Below are positions 18,854 to 27,824 of a stretch of 64,000 bases of DNA, in pieces. Numbering within the stretch: the first letter of the stretch is position 1; every line of letters begins with the position of its first letter. The position numbers were made by a program, and so were the translations under genes. The stretch is from the NCBI RefSeq assembly GCF_025907915.1, contig NZ_JAPAAF010000006.1:124001-188000 (forward strand), read 5' to 3'. A model generated the notes under the pieces. The model did no database searches. It saw only the letters and a list, made by a program, of their open reading frames with translations, and was not told the DNA's origin. The stretch comes from Gaoshiqia sediminis. Its GTDB lineage: Bacteria; Bacteroidota; Bacteroidia; Bacteroidales; Prolixibacteraceae.

Positions 18854-19804
18854 TTACCCGATTTTTAGTTTCGTGTCGAGTGGCTTTATCACCGGCTTTT
18901 GTTTCATACGTGTTGGGATGTTTTCGGAAATCACTTCCAATAAAAGTTGAGCAATCCTTTTCAAACCGGTCGACTTCAGATAGGCCGCGCTGATCTCCCG
19001 GATCGGAGTAGGTTCTCCAATCTCTTTAACCATATCTTCATAAACTTCCGGAATGTTAATAGTAGCCAGCTCCGGCAGAAAAGTCATACCACCCTGGTTT
19101 TCAACAATCCGTTTTATCGACTCGATAGAGTAGGAAATGTACCGGAAGGAAAGCTCAGTTTCTTTCCGATCGGGGATCTGGCAGATTGAGTTTACCTGGT
19201 TTTGGAAACAGTTGCCTTCGCGTAAATACCAAAGCTCCTCGGTTTGCAGTTGGTCCTGGCTGATTTTCTCCTCCGCAAAAAGTGAATGGCGATCGGAAAC
19301 GTACAGGTAGAAACGCTCATAAAACAAGGGTACAAAACCAATGTTTTTAGCGATCACCGGGGTTGACAAAATGCCAAGATCCAGCTCATTAAATGTGAGT
19401 CGCGTAATTATATCTTCGGTATTCACCTCGGTGATTTCCAAAAACAGCCGCGGATATTTCTCGTTCAGCGCATCAATAAAAAGGGGCACCAAGTATGGAG
19501 ACAGGGTGGGAATGATGCCTACGCGCAGTTTTCCTTCCGCTTGTTCGTCCATGTCAAGCCCCAATTGGTTCAGGTCGTCAACCAGTTGCACAATCGTCAA
19601 GGCTTTTTCGTAGAATAATTCCCCTTCAGACGTGAGCGACAGCGGCTTTCTGGTCCGGTCAATTAGTTGATAACTGTACTCTTCTTCCAGCTTTTGAATT
19701 TGCAGGCTTAGTGCCGGCTGACTGATATGCAGCTGCGCTGCCGCACGGGAAAAGCTTCGGTGGCGCACCAGTTCAATGAAATAGGTCAATTGGTTGATAT
19801 TCAT
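18854..19804 (-). CDS. oxyR: OxyR-type LysR family peroxide sensor
   Basis: A 316-residue LysR regulator. The N-terminal winged helix-turn-helix spans about residues 2-60 (SFSRAAAQLHISQPALSLQIQKLE). The effector domain carries Cys199 and Cys208 in REGNCFQNQVNSICQ, with the same numbering and spacing as the peroxide-sensing pair of E. coli OxyR, and a matching downstream block (GGMTFLPELA). Peroxide would oxidise the pair and switch on target genes. It is transcribed divergently from dps, a classic OxyR target, with 108 bases between the two starts; this fits direct control of dps and autoregulation. The 3' end abuts the strong bidirectional terminator. Confidence 0.92.
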   Translation of the reverse strand: MNINQLTYFIELVRHRSFSRAAAQLHISQPALSLQIQKLEEEYSYQLIDRTRKPLSLTSEGELFYEKALTIVQLVDDLNQLGLDMDEQAEGKLRVGIIPTLSPYLVPLFIDALNEKYPRLFLEITEVNTEDIITRLTFNELDLGILSTPVIAKNIGFVPLFYERFYLYVSDRHSLFAEEKISQDQLQTEELWYLREGNCFQNQVNSICQIPDRKETELSFRYISYSIESIKRIVENQGGMTFLPELATINIPEVYEDMVKEIGEPTPIREISAAYLKSTGLKRIAQLLLEVISENIPTRMKQKPVIKPLDTKLKIG

Positions 19805-19912
19805 GTTTTATAATTATTACTTATGGACACATAAAGTTAATAAATAACAGCTATGGTATTTTTGAAATAAGAAATAAAACAAATGTAAAGTCAAACAATA
19901 AATTTTAGCGAT
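19805..19912. promoter_or_regulatory. Divergent oxyR-dps promoter region
   Basis: This AT-rich 108-base spacer holds a TAnnTTTG-type -7 box for dps at 19857-19864 (TATTTTTG) and one on the minus strand for oxyR at 19880-19887 (TACATTTG). The upstream -33 elements are weak, which would suit an activator-dependent promoter. OxyR binding here is inferred from gene order. Confidence 0.5.
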
Positions 19913-20377
19913 ATGAAAACAGTAGAAAAAAGCAACATGAAAAATGAAGTGTTAGTGAATGGTTTAAATGAATTTTTAGCCGACATCCAAGTCTTTTATC
20001 AGAATTTACGGGGATTCCACTGGAATGTAAAAGGCAGTCTGTTTTTTGTTCTTCACGCCAAATTTGAAGAGTATTATAACGAAACCTCCGAACTGGCTGA
20101 CGAGGTTGCTGAACGAATTTTAATGATTGGTGGCGAGCCGCTTCATGCTTTTTCAGACTACCTGAAGGTAGCAAGCTTGCCTGAAGTGAAGAACGTTTCG
20201 GATGGAAGGAAAGCTGTTGGAGTTGTAATTGAACAGTCTGCTATCTTGCTGGAAAAAATGCACAAATTACAATCGCTGGCTGCCGACCACAACGATGAAG
20301 CTACCAACGCCCTGTTTAGCGACATGATTGGCGAAACCGAAAAACGCCTTTGGATGTTGAGAACATTCTTAAGCTAA
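19913..20377 (+). CDS. dps: Dps family DNA-protection ferritin
   Basis: A 154-residue four-helix protein that forms dodecamers, oxidises Fe(II) with peroxide and shields DNA. The ferroxidase ligands lie in FHWNVKG (His36), His48, and the Asp63/Glu67 of SELADEVAERI, in the spacing usual for Dps. A shorter start at codon 9 (MKNEVLVNG) is possible, but the longer one follows the leader at a normal distance. It is divergent from oxyR and ends at its own hairpin, so it is probably a single-gene unit induced by peroxide. Confidence 0.93.
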   Translation: MKTVEKSNMKNEVLVNGLNEFLADIQVFYQNLRGFHWNVKGSLFFVLHAKFEEYYNETSELADEVAERILMIGGEPLHAFSDYLKVASLPEVKNVSDGRKAVGVVIEQSAILLEKMHKLQSLAADHNDEATNALFSDMIGETEKRLWMLRTFLS

Positions 20378-20398
20378 GGGGAAAATAACAAAATCAAC

Positions 20399-20437
20399 AA
20401 AGGCTGTCCCGGGTTTTAGCCCATCGGACAGCCTTTT
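20399..20437 (+). terminator. Intrinsic terminator of dps, shared with lpd
   Basis: Arms AAAGGCTGTCC (20399-20409) and GGACAGCCTTT (from 20426) followed by a T run. The A run on the other side lets it also end the converging lipoamide dehydrogenase transcript. Confidence 0.85.
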
Positions 20438-20456
20438 CTGTTCTTAGTTTTTTAAG

Positions 20457-21848
20457 TTATAAATGAATCACCTCATCGTAAGCAGCAGCAGCAGCCTCCA
20501 TGATAGCCTCGCTCATGGTGGGGTGCGGATGAATGGATTTGATCAATTCATGCCCGGTGATCTCCAATCGTTTGGCCACAACCAGCTCGGCGATCATTTC
20601 GGTAACATTGCCTCCAATCATGTGGGCGCCCAGTAATTCACCGTATTTGGCGTCAAAAATCAATTTCACAAACCCATCTTTCTGACCGGCCGCGCTTGCT
20701 TTTCCGCTGGCAGAGTAGGGGAATTTGCCTACTTTAATTTCGTATCCGGCCTCTTTTGCCTGTTTCTCCGTCATCCCAACCGACGAAACTTCGGGCGATG
20801 TGTACGTACAGCCCGGAATGTTGCCATAGTCAACCGGGTGCGGATTCAGTCCGGCAATTTTTTCAACACAGGTGATCGCCTCGGCTGATGCCACGTGGGC
20901 CAGTGCCGGTCCGTGGACAATATCACCAATCGCATAAACTCCTTCCACGTTGGTGCGGTAATAATCGTCAACCTTTATTTTGCCTTTGTCAACTGTAATG
21001 CCCACTTCCTCCAAGCCAATATTTTCAATATTAGCGGCAATTCCAATGGCCGAGAGCACAATTTCGGCTTCCACTTTTTCTTCGCCCTTTTTTGTTTTGA
21101 TGGTTACTTTACACAAGTCGCCCGAGGTGTCAACTGATTCGACAGATGAGTCAACCATTACCTTCATTTTCATTTTTTTGAAGGAGCGTTCCAATGTTTT
21201 CGAAACCTCTTCATCCTCATTAGGAACGACGTTGGGCAGAAACTCAACTAACGTGACATCGGTTCCTATGGATTGGTAGAAGTATGCAAACTCGCTGCCA
21301 ATGGCGCCTGAACCAACCACCACCATTGACTTGGGTTGCTTGGGAAGGTTCATGGCCTGGCGGTAACCGATAATATTTTTGCCGTCCTGTTTCAGGTTTG
21401 GCAGCTCGCGGGAGCGTGCACCGGTCGCCAAAATGATGTGTTTGGCCGTATAACTGTTTTTTTTGCCGTCCTCGCCGGTAACTTCCACCGATCCTTTTCC
21501 GGTAAGCTTGCCAAATCCGCTGATGACCTCAATTTTATTCTTCTTGAAAAGAAACTGGATGCCTTTGCTCATTCCCTCGGCTACTCCTCGGCTACGGCCG
21601 ATCATGGCCCCGAAATCGGGTTTTACCTCGCCGGAAATGGATACGCCGTAATCGGCTGCATGCTTGGCATACTCATATGCCTGGGCACTTTTCAGCAATG
21701 ATTTGGTTGGGATGCAACCCCAGTTGAGGCAAATGCCACCGAGACTTTCTTTTTCAACAACGCCAACTTTCATTCCCAATTGGGCGGCCCGGATGGCAGC
21801 AACATAACCGCCGGGACCACTCCCTATAACTAATACATCGTAATTCAT
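20457..21848 (-). CDS. lpdA: Dihydrolipoyl dehydrogenase (E3)
   Basis: FAD enzyme that reoxidises lipoyl groups of 2-oxoacid dehydrogenase complexes or the glycine cleavage system, with NAD+ as acceptor. The FAD motif GSGPGGYVAA is at residues 9-18. The redox-active cysteines are Cys40 and Cys45 in GGICLNWGCIPTKS. The NAD-binding motif is VVGSGAIGSEFAYFY, a second FAD block is YAIGDI, and the C-terminal HPHPTMSEAI gives the catalytic His. Length (463) is normal. No E1 or E2 genes are next to it, so it stands alone and may serve several complexes. Confidence 0.95.
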   Translation of the reverse strand: MNYDVLVIGSGPGGYVAAIRAAQLGMKVGVVEKESLGGICLNWGCIPTKSLLKSAQAYEYAKHAADYGVSISGEVKPDFGAMIGRSRGVAEGMSKGIQFLFKKNKIEVISGFGKLTGKGSVEVTGEDGKKNSYTAKHIILATGARSRELPNLKQDGKNIIGYRQAMNLPKQPKSMVVVGSGAIGSEFAYFYQSIGTDVTLVEFLPNVVPNEDEEVSKTLERSFKKMKMKVMVDSSVESVDTSGDLCKVTIKTKKGEEKVEAEIVLSAIGIAANIENIGLEEVGITVDKGKIKVDDYYRTNVEGVYAIGDIVHGPALAHVASAEAITCVEKIAGLNPHPVDYGNIPGCTYTSPEVSSVGMTEKQAKEAGYEIKVGKFPYSASGKASAAGQKDGFVKLIFDAKYGELLGAHMIGGNVTEMIAELVVAKRLEITGHELIKSIHPHPTMSEAIMEAAAAAYDEVIHL

Positions 21849-21978
21849 AATCTTTTGATCTTTATTTTTTATGCGATTTAAAACAAAACAGTTCAGCTTT
21901 TAAAAAGTTTTGTAAAAATGCCGGGTGGTTGCCGAATAAAAGTGTGTGCAATTCAACGGAAAGTTGTGCCATAAAAAA

Positions 21979-21997
21979 GGCCGGTGTTTAGCCGGCC
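21979..21997 (-). terminator. Intrinsic terminator after the TlpA-like gene
   Basis: GGCCGG and CCGGCC arms with an 7-base loop; on the minus strand the hairpin is followed by a T run (AAAAAA at 21973-21978 on the plus strand). Confidence 0.75.
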
Positions 21998-22009
21998 TCA
22001 TTCTGGATG

Positions 22010-23110
22010 TTATTCAGGCATCAATTCTTTCAACTTTTCTTCCAGGGCTGCACCCCGTAAGTTTTTGGCAATGATTTTTCCTTCTTTGTCGAGCAAAACC
22101 GAATGGGGAATGGAGTTTACCCCGTAAAGTTGTGCCACTTCGTTTTGCCAGTATTTCAGGTCCGAAACGTGGTGCCAGGTCAGCTGATCTTCAGCAATAC
22201 CTTTCAGCCAGGCATCTTTGTCGCGGTCGAGCGAAACGCCAAGAATATCGAAGCCTTTGTCCTTATAACTGTTGTAGGCAGCCACAATGTTTGGGTTTTC
22301 CTGGCGGCAGGGGCCACACCACGAAGCCCAGAAGTCCACAAGCACATATTTCCCGCGCAGTGATGACAAGGTCAACGGGTTTCCTTCGGGATCATTCATG
22401 GTAAAATCGGGTGCTTCGGTGCCGATGGCTGTTTTTGCCTGCAAATCAAGAATTTCCTGAAGTTGTTTCATGTAAACCGATTCGCTTAGGTTAGGCGAAA
22501 AATTGTCGGTCAGCGATTTCAGTTCGGTATATTCCAGTTGGTTGGCCAATTGGGTGAGGGTAATGAAAGGAGCTACCACCGACTGGCTGTTTTCGCGTAC
22601 GAAATTTTTGGCAAAAACCATCATGTTGTCCGAGGCAGCGTCCACGTCAATACGTACCCGGTCCATTTCCTGCTGGTTGCCGCTGGCTGCTGCCTGGGCA
22701 TATTCCTGCTGGTATTGCTGCATCTTTTGGTTCATGACGTTCAGCTCGTCCAGGTAGCTGTTAAAAACATCGGTAGCCGGAGACCCGGTTACTTTTGTGG
22801 CACGCAGGCTGTCGATGTAGGCCTCTACTTTAATTTTTGCATTTTCGAGGAAGAACTGTGCAAAGTAGTCGCGGTCGTTCAGTCGCAGGTAATTCAGTTC
22901 GGCCGGGCCGGCTTCGCCTTCGAAGGTGAAGTTGCCTTTTTCCAGTTTGGCGGTATCAACCACCACAGCCTGGCCGGCTTCAGCTTTTACCAAGAATACC
23001 TGACCCGAATCCAGTCCGGCGATGTTTCCGGAAATCCGGTATTTCGAGGAATTACTCTGGCATGCTGCCAGGAAAATCATCACAACAAACAGCAAGGGTA
23101 AATTTTTCAT
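22010..23110 (-). CDS. TlpA-like thioredoxin lipoprotein with DUF4369 N-terminal domain
   Basis: A 366-residue envelope thiol-disulfide protein. The leader MKNLPLLFVVMIFLAAC is a lipoprotein signal. The N-terminal part (about 25-130; YRISGNIAGLDSGQVFLVK) is the DUF4369 beta domain common in Bacteroidota. A helical linker follows. The C-terminal thioredoxin domain starts near APDFTMNDPEGN and has the active site WASWCGPC followed by VNSIPHSVLLDKEG with the cis-Pro. It likely reduces cysteines of periplasmic or c-type cytochrome substrates. The start overlaps the meaB stop by 4 bases, so they are co-translated although no functional link between them is known. Confidence 0.88.
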   Translation of the reverse strand: MKNLPLLFVVMIFLAACQSNSSKYRISGNIAGLDSGQVFLVKAEAGQAVVVDTAKLEKGNFTFEGEAGPAELNYLRLNDRDYFAQFFLENAKIKVEAYIDSLRATKVTGSPATDVFNSYLDELNVMNQKMQQYQQEYAQAAASGNQQEMDRVRIDVDAASDNMMVFAKNFVRENSQSVVAPFITLTQLANQLEYTELKSLTDNFSPNLSESVYMKQLQEILDLQAKTAIGTEAPDFTMNDPEGNPLTLSSLRGKYVLVDFWASWCGPCRQENPNIVAAYNSYKDKGFDILGVSLDRDKDAWLKGIAEDQLTWHHVSDLKYWQNEVAQLYGVNSIPHSVLLDKEGKIIAKNLRGAALEEKLKELMPE

Positions 23111-24237
23111 TCTTTTTCTTTTTGAGATTGATAATATGCGTCTAATAATTGTTTCGCAGCGACAAATGAGCTCGTTTCTTCTTTCAGTACCTGTTGTTCA
23201 AAATCAGGCAGCAGTTGTCTGATTTCCGGGTTTTGGTAAAAGCTCGTTTTTAATTGTTCGTTTATGGTTTCGTACATCCAGAATTTTGCTTGTTCATTTC
23301 GTTTATACTGAAAATAGCCATTCTCATTTGCCAAACGAAGGTATTCATGGATGGTTTCCCAAATCTGGCTAATCCCTGTTTTTTTCACTGCCGAGCAGGT
23401 CAGTACTTTTGGCGACCAGCCCGAATCGGTTGGCGGAAACAGGTGCAGGGCGTTCATGTATTGGACGCGGGCTATTTCGGCGCGGTCGATGTTGTCGCCA
23501 TCAGCTTTGTTGATGGTTATGGCATCGGCCATCTCCATAATGCCACGTTTGATTCCCTGAAGTTCGTCACCGGCGCCGGCCAGCATCAGCAGCAGAAAAA
23601 AATCGACCATTGAATGAACCACCGTTTCGCTCTGTCCAACGCCCACGGTTTCTATAAAAATGATGTCGAAGCCGGCTGCTTCACACAGAATAATAGTTTC
23701 GCGTGTTTTGCGGGCCACCCCGCCCAGCGAACCTGCCGAAGGCGACGGGCGGATGTAGGCATTCGGGTCGGAGGATAATTCTTCCATGCGCGTTTTATCA
23801 CCCAGGATACTGCCTTTTGAGCGTTCGCTGCTGGGGTCGATGGCCAGCACGGCCAGTTTGTGCCCCTGCGAAGTAATGTGTTTCCCCATTGATTCGATGA
23901 AGGTGCTCTTGCCCACGCCAGGAACGCCTGTAATGCCGATGCGAATCGATTTGCCGCTGTACGGTAAACATTTTAAGATAATCTCCTGCGCAACTTGCTG
24001 GTGCTCTTTTTTAGAACTTTCAATTAGCGTAACGGCCTGACTCAGCACAGTAATGTTGCCCTCGCGGATCCCTTTCACGTAATGGTCGGCCTGGTGAGCG
24101 GTTTTTCGCTTGTTTTTCAGAAAACGTTTTATGGAATCTTCACAGAACGATTCGGGCTGCTCGATGCCGCTGTTCACGGTCAAACCCTTGTATTGTCCTT
24201 CGTTCTCAATATGTTTATGGTTTTTGTCAACAATCAT
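23107..24237 (-). CDS. meaB: Methylmalonyl-CoA mutase-associated GTPase MeaB
   Basis: G3E-type GTPase that protects and gates the cobalamin-dependent methylmalonyl-CoA mutase. Walker A is GITGVPGVGKST (residues 101-112). The following block LAIDPSSERSKGSILGDKTRM and RPSPSAGSLGGVA are hallmarks of MeaB/ArgK. ETVGVGQSE (switch region) and NKADG (base specificity) complete the GTPase core. The C-terminal helical part is typical for dimerisation. The mutase subunits are not in this window. Presence implies a succinate-propionate type pathway. It is the first gene of a two-gene unit with the TlpA-like protein. Confidence 0.93.
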   Translation of the reverse strand: MIVDKNHKHIENEGQYKGLTVNSGIEQPESFCEDSIKRFLKNKRKTAHQADHYVKGIREGNITVLSQAVTLIESSKKEHQQVAQEIILKCLPYSGKSIRIGITGVPGVGKSTFIESMGKHITSQGHKLAVLAIDPSSERSKGSILGDKTRMEELSSDPNAYIRPSPSAGSLGGVARKTRETIILCEAAGFDIIFIETVGVGQSETVVHSMVDFFLLLMLAGAGDELQGIKRGIMEMADAITINKADGDNIDRAEIARVQYMNALHLFPPTDSGWSPKVLTCSAVKKTGISQIWETIHEYLRLANENGYFQYKRNEQAKFWMYETINEQLKTSFYQNPEIRQLLPDFEQQVLKEETSSFVAAKQLLDAYYQSQKEKE

Positions 24238-24284
24238 TCTGAAAATTTTAACGAAGGTAAAATTTCATGCACGATAAAAAAATA

Positions 24285-24311
24285 AGCCGCTTCAAAAAAA
24301 TTGAAACGGCT
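24285..24311 (-). terminator. Intrinsic terminator after the DUF1573 gene
   Basis: Arms AGCCGCTTCAA and TTGAAACGGCT with one mismatch around a short A-rich loop. The A tract at 24276-24282 on the plus strand reads as a T run after the hairpin on the minus strand. Confidence 0.7.
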
Positions 24312-24335
24312 GGCATATCATTTTACCAAAATAAA

Positions 24336-25427
24336 TTATCCGGCTGCCTGTACATTGGTTGACACGCGCAGGATGCTGGTTGGTTTTTTGGGGTCGTTGG
24401 TGATTACGGTAATCGCTTTGTTCTGGCGGCCGCGTTTTCCTTTGGAGTTGAACACCACTTTCAGCGGAACGGTTTCGTTGGCAGCAATCACTTTCTTCTC
24501 GGGGGTGACAGCTGTGCAGCCACACGATGTTTTCACGTTGCGGATAATCAGGTCGCGTTTGCCCGAGTTTTTTATGGTGAACACGCATTCAACCTGGTCG
24601 CCTTCTTTGATGTCGCCGAAATCGTGGGTTTCCTCATTAAACGAAACCACAGGGGCGCTGGCCAGTTCTTCGGGCGACAGAGCAGAAAAGTCTTCCTCTA
24701 CAGTTGCCGAAACTCCGATAGAATTACGGTAGTCGGTTTTGCCATCCACGTTCAGGTAAACGCGGTGCATCACAAAACCATACGTTTCAATCTTGCGGGC
24801 ATCGTAGGTTACCAAAATATTTCCCTTTTCATGTGGTTTCAAGGTCGAAGGAACGACTTTTACCGCCAGGTGGCTTGGTGGGGTTTTGAAGTCGAGGCTT
24901 ACGGTTTGCTCCGAGTCGTTTATAATTTCCAGGCTGTCGGTCAAAACTTCGTTTTCATTGATTTTCACAAAGGCAATGTGGTTTGATTTTGCCCGCACCG
25001 GGCCAATTTCCCTTGGATAAAGTTCAGCAACGGTTTTTTGCCGGGGGTCAACATTCCCTTTAATGCGGAGAATCGTGCGCGGAACTTCGCCGTTTGAGGA
25101 TACGGTAATTGTTTTGTTGAACGGCCCTGGTCGGTTTTGCGGATTATAGCTCACTTTTATGAAGCCTTTTTCGCCCGGCGCAATAGGTTTACGGGTCCAT
25201 TCGGGCGTGGTACAGCCGCATGATGCCTGTACATTGTTCAAAATCAACGGCGTGGAACCGTTGTTCACAAAGTTGAAGTTGGATGATTGGGAGCCGGCTT
25301 CTTCTTTGAATGATCCAAAGTCATGTTCCACTTTATCGAAAACAATTTTAGCTTGCGCCGATTGTGCGCCAACATGTCCTGAGATCAATAGTGTCGCCAG
25401 AGCCAAAAGAATAATTCTAAATTTCAT
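24336..25427 (-). CDS. Protein with two DUF1573 (Ig-like) domains
   Basis: A 363-residue exported protein (leader cleaved near VGAQSAQA). Two related Ig-like modules are visible: the first from about residue 28 (VEHDFGSFKEEAG ... VQASCGCTTPEW), the second from about 262 (ETHDFGDIKEGDQ ... VKTSCGCTAVTP). Each has the DFG strand and the SCGCT loop of DUF1573. A middle beta region lies between them. Such proteins are abundant in Bacteroidota and are assumed to be envelope-located; their molecular role is unknown. It is a single-gene unit with its own terminator. Confidence 0.88.
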   Translation of the reverse strand: MKFRIILLALATLLISGHVGAQSAQAKIVFDKVEHDFGSFKEEAGSQSSNFNFVNNGSTPLILNNVQASCGCTTPEWTRKPIAPGEKGFIKVSYNPQNRPGPFNKTITVSSNGEVPRTILRIKGNVDPRQKTVAELYPREIGPVRAKSNHIAFVKINENEVLTDSLEIINDSEQTVSLDFKTPPSHLAVKVVPSTLKPHEKGNILVTYDARKIETYGFVMHRVYLNVDGKTDYRNSIGVSATVEEDFSALSPEELASAPVVSFNEETHDFGDIKEGDQVECVFTIKNSGKRDLIIRNVKTSCGCTAVTPEKKVIAANETVPLKVVFNSKGKRGRQNKAITVITNDPKKPTSILRVSTNVQAAG

Positions 25428-25640
25428 ATCTGTTTATTTTACAGGTGAAGACGTTTTATGTATTGGCCATTCCAATCGGGTTTCCGGGGATTGATATCTC
25501 CAATGAACCTTAAAAAAAGATGCTACCTGGTTGATGGCTTTAAAAACGGTTTCACAAAGATAATATTCTTACCAAAAGAGTTAAAGCCTCATACAAAACT
25601 AAAAAAGCCGCTTGGATCGCCATGTTAATTGCAATAAACA

Positions 25641-25675
25641 TTTGTTAATGGTTTGTTAACATCGCAGAATCTTTG
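25641..25675 (+). promoter_or_regulatory. Possible promoter of the histidine kinase operon
   Basis: AATCTTTG at 25668-25675 is one base off the TAnnTTTG box, with TTTG at 25641-25644 upstream. If used, transcription would begin near 25682 and the kinase would start at ATG 25723 rather than 25681. Spacing (23 bases) is longer than ideal. Confidence 0.3.
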
Positions 25676-25680
25676 AAAAA

Positions 25681-27090
25681 ATGACTAGTTTCGTGGGTAT
25701 CAAGCCAGAACAGAGAGTTGATATGGGAAGGAACACGATTCGGTTTATTATTATTTTGGCCACTTTTTCGGTGCTGGGTATCCTGCTGATCCAATTTTTC
25801 TTTTTTAAGAATACGGTGGACCTGAATGAAAAAAAATTTCATGATTCGGCCACACAGGCCCTGAAAAATGTTGCCGGAAATTTAATTGAATACAATACCA
25901 AAATCAGGGGAACGGCTGCCAGTCACGATCATGTGGTTGCCGTTGATCAAATCTCGAATAATTACTACGTGGTGAACGTGGACGATGAGATCAATCCGGG
26001 GTTGCTGGAGCATTTTCTGATTAAAGAGTTCCGGAAATACAATATTGAGCTGGACTTTGAGTATGCCATTTATGATTGTGAAAATAGCCAAATGGCCTAT
26101 GGTATTGCTGTTTTGGAAGAAGACGACAGTCTGAAAAGGAAAAACCTCCATACCGAGCAAAGTTCAGGCTGTGCTACCGATGAAGAGATTTTTGAAAACC
26201 ATTATCAGTTGAGATCGTCAAAAAAAACAGGATGCGATCTGCCCACTTGCGAAAAGTACACTTACTATTTTGGCGTTTATTTCCCCAACCGCTCTCGTTT
26301 TTATAGTAGTCAGGTGCAGGCCTGGTTGGTGGTCAACGGCTTTTTGGTGATAGTAATCCTGTTTTTTGGATACACGCTGTATGTAATTATCAATCAGAGG
26401 CGTTTGAGCGAGATCCAAAAAAACTTCATCAACAACCTGACCCATGAATTTAAAACGCCGATTGCATCGATTGATCTGTCAGCAAAAGTATTGTCCGACC
26501 CTAAAATAATCCAGCACCCGAGGCGACTGGAAGAGTATTCGCGGATTATTGGCGAGCAAACCCAACGGCTTTCGGCCCAGGTTGAGAAAGTGTTGCAGAT
26601 GGCAACCATCGAAAAGAAGAGAATTCAGCTTCAATCCAAGGAAATTAACCTGGCTGAATTCATCCGGCAGAGTATTGCCGAATTTAAAACGAGTCAAAAC
26701 GGGAATGAATATGAGATTGAATTGGATATACCCAACGTGGAGATGGTTGTTAAAGCCGATCCTTTGCATTTTTCGAATGTCATTTTCAATATTCTGGACA
26801 ATGCCTTCAAATATTGCGATGAAGTGCCTCACGTTCGGATACGTCTGGAGCAGATTAAGAAACACATTCACGTTCACTTTGCCGACAATGGGATTGGCAT
26901 TGCCAAAGAATACCGTAAAAAAATATTTGGACGTTTTTTTCGCATCCCCACAGGTGATATTCACAACGTGAAAGGCTTTGGATTGGGCCTCGATTACGTC
27001 AAAAAAATAACCGAACGCCATGGCTGGAAAATTGAAGTAGCTGATAATTCACCAAAAGGCAGTATTTTTACCATCACGATACCCGTCTAA
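25681..27090 (+). CDS. Sensor histidine kinase with a cysteine-containing periplasmic domain
   Basis: Membrane sensor kinase. Numbered from the first ATG, TM1 is residues 20-42, a periplasmic domain spans about 45-212, and TM2 is 213-236. The H-box is NLTHEFKTP with His255, the N-box is NILDNAFKY, and the G-boxes are DNGIGI and GFGLGLDYV. The periplasmic part has four cysteines (133, 164, 185, 190), the last two as CDLPTC, which could form disulfides or bind metal. An internal ATG at 25723 (MGRNT) is a credible alternative start. The response regulator starts 10 bases after the stop. The architecture resembles the RprX-type kinases of Bacteroides. The signal sensed is unknown. Confidence 0.88.
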   Translation: MTSFVGIKPEQRVDMGRNTIRFIIILATFSVLGILLIQFFFFKNTVDLNEKKFHDSATQALKNVAGNLIEYNTKIRGTAASHDHVVAVDQISNNYYVVNVDDEINPGLLEHFLIKEFRKYNIELDFEYAIYDCENSQMAYGIAVLEEDDSLKRKNLHTEQSSGCATDEEIFENHYQLRSSKKTGCDLPTCEKYTYYFGVYFPNRSRFYSSQVQAWLVVNGFLVIVILFFGYTLYVIINQRRLSEIQKNFINNLTHEFKTPIASIDLSAKVLSDPKIIQHPRRLEEYSRIIGEQTQRLSAQVEKVLQMATIEKKRIQLQSKEINLAEFIRQSIAEFKTSQNGNEYEIELDIPNVEMVVKADPLHFSNVIFNILDNAFKYCDEVPHVRIRLEQIKKHIHVHFADNGIGIAKEYRKKIFGRFFRIPTGDIHNVKGFGLGLDYVKKITERHGWKIEVADNSPKGSIFTITIPV

Positions 27091-27100
27091 CAATTTAACT

Positions 27101-27811
27101 ATGGATTTTACCGGGAAAAGAATTCTTCTGGTTGAAGATGATAAAACGCTGAATTTCATTATCCGTGATAATCTTGAAGAGGCTGGCTATAGTGTCACCG
27201 CTACCGAGGATGGAGAGAAAGCACTGGTTGCTTTCGATGGAGATGAGTTTGATCTCTGTTTGTTTGATGTGATGTTGCCCCGCCTGGACGGTTTTTCGTT
27301 GGCCAAAAAGGTGCGGGAGAAAAATCAACAGATTCCGATTCTTTTTCTCACGGCCAAGTCGTTAACCGAGGACAAAATCAGTGGCTTCGCACTCGGTGGC
27401 GACGATTATATCACCAAACCGTTCAGTATGGAAGAGTTGCTAATGCGCATCCGGGTGTTTTTGCGCCGAAGTCAACCCCAGCCCGCTGAAACGGAAGAAA
27501 TTTCAAGCTGCAAAGTTGGTCACTTCGACTTCTTTTTTGATAACCTGACCTTGCAGGACAAAAGTGAAAAACGTACCCTCACTTACAAAGAAGCTGAGTT
27601 GCTTAAGTACTTCTGCGAAAATTCCAACACAGTATTAAGTCGATCGGAAATTCTGAAAAATGTATGGGGGTCAGATGATTATTACTTGGGTCGAAGTCTG
27701 GATGTATTTATTTCGCGCTTACGAAAATACCTGAAAAGCGACCCTAATATCAAAATTATCAACCTGCACGGCATTGGATTTCGTTTTAATGCCCCAATTG
27801 AAAGGAAGTAA
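27101..27811 (+). CDS. OmpR/PhoB-family response regulator
   Basis: Partner of the preceding kinase. Receiver domain residues 7-120 have the acidic pair Asp13/Asp14 region (VEDD), the phosphoacceptor Asp56 (LFDVMLPR), Thr84 and Lys106 (TKPFS). The C-terminal winged helix (about 135-236; LTYKEAELLKYF, LSRSEILKNVWG, RSLDVFISRLRKYL) binds DNA. It would control envelope or other genes on phosphorylation. Its stop lies 13 bases from the stop of the converging restriction helicase gene, and no hairpin is visible between them. Confidence 0.93.
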   Translation: MDFTGKRILLVEDDKTLNFIIRDNLEEAGYSVTATEDGEKALVAFDGDEFDLCLFDVMLPRLDGFSLAKKVREKNQQIPILFLTAKSLTEDKISGFALGGDDYITKPFSMEELLMRIRVFLRRSQPQPAETEEISSCKVGHFDFFFDNLTLQDKSEKRTLTYKEAELLKYFCENSNTVLSRSEILKNVWGSDDYYLGRSLDVFISRLRKYLKSDPNIKIINLHGIGFRFNAPIERK

Positions 27812-27824
27812 TTCTCTCTTAAGA

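Noticed and set aside
22538-23101. 187-codon open frame on the plus strand
   Set aside because: Antisense to the TlpA-like lipoprotein gene.
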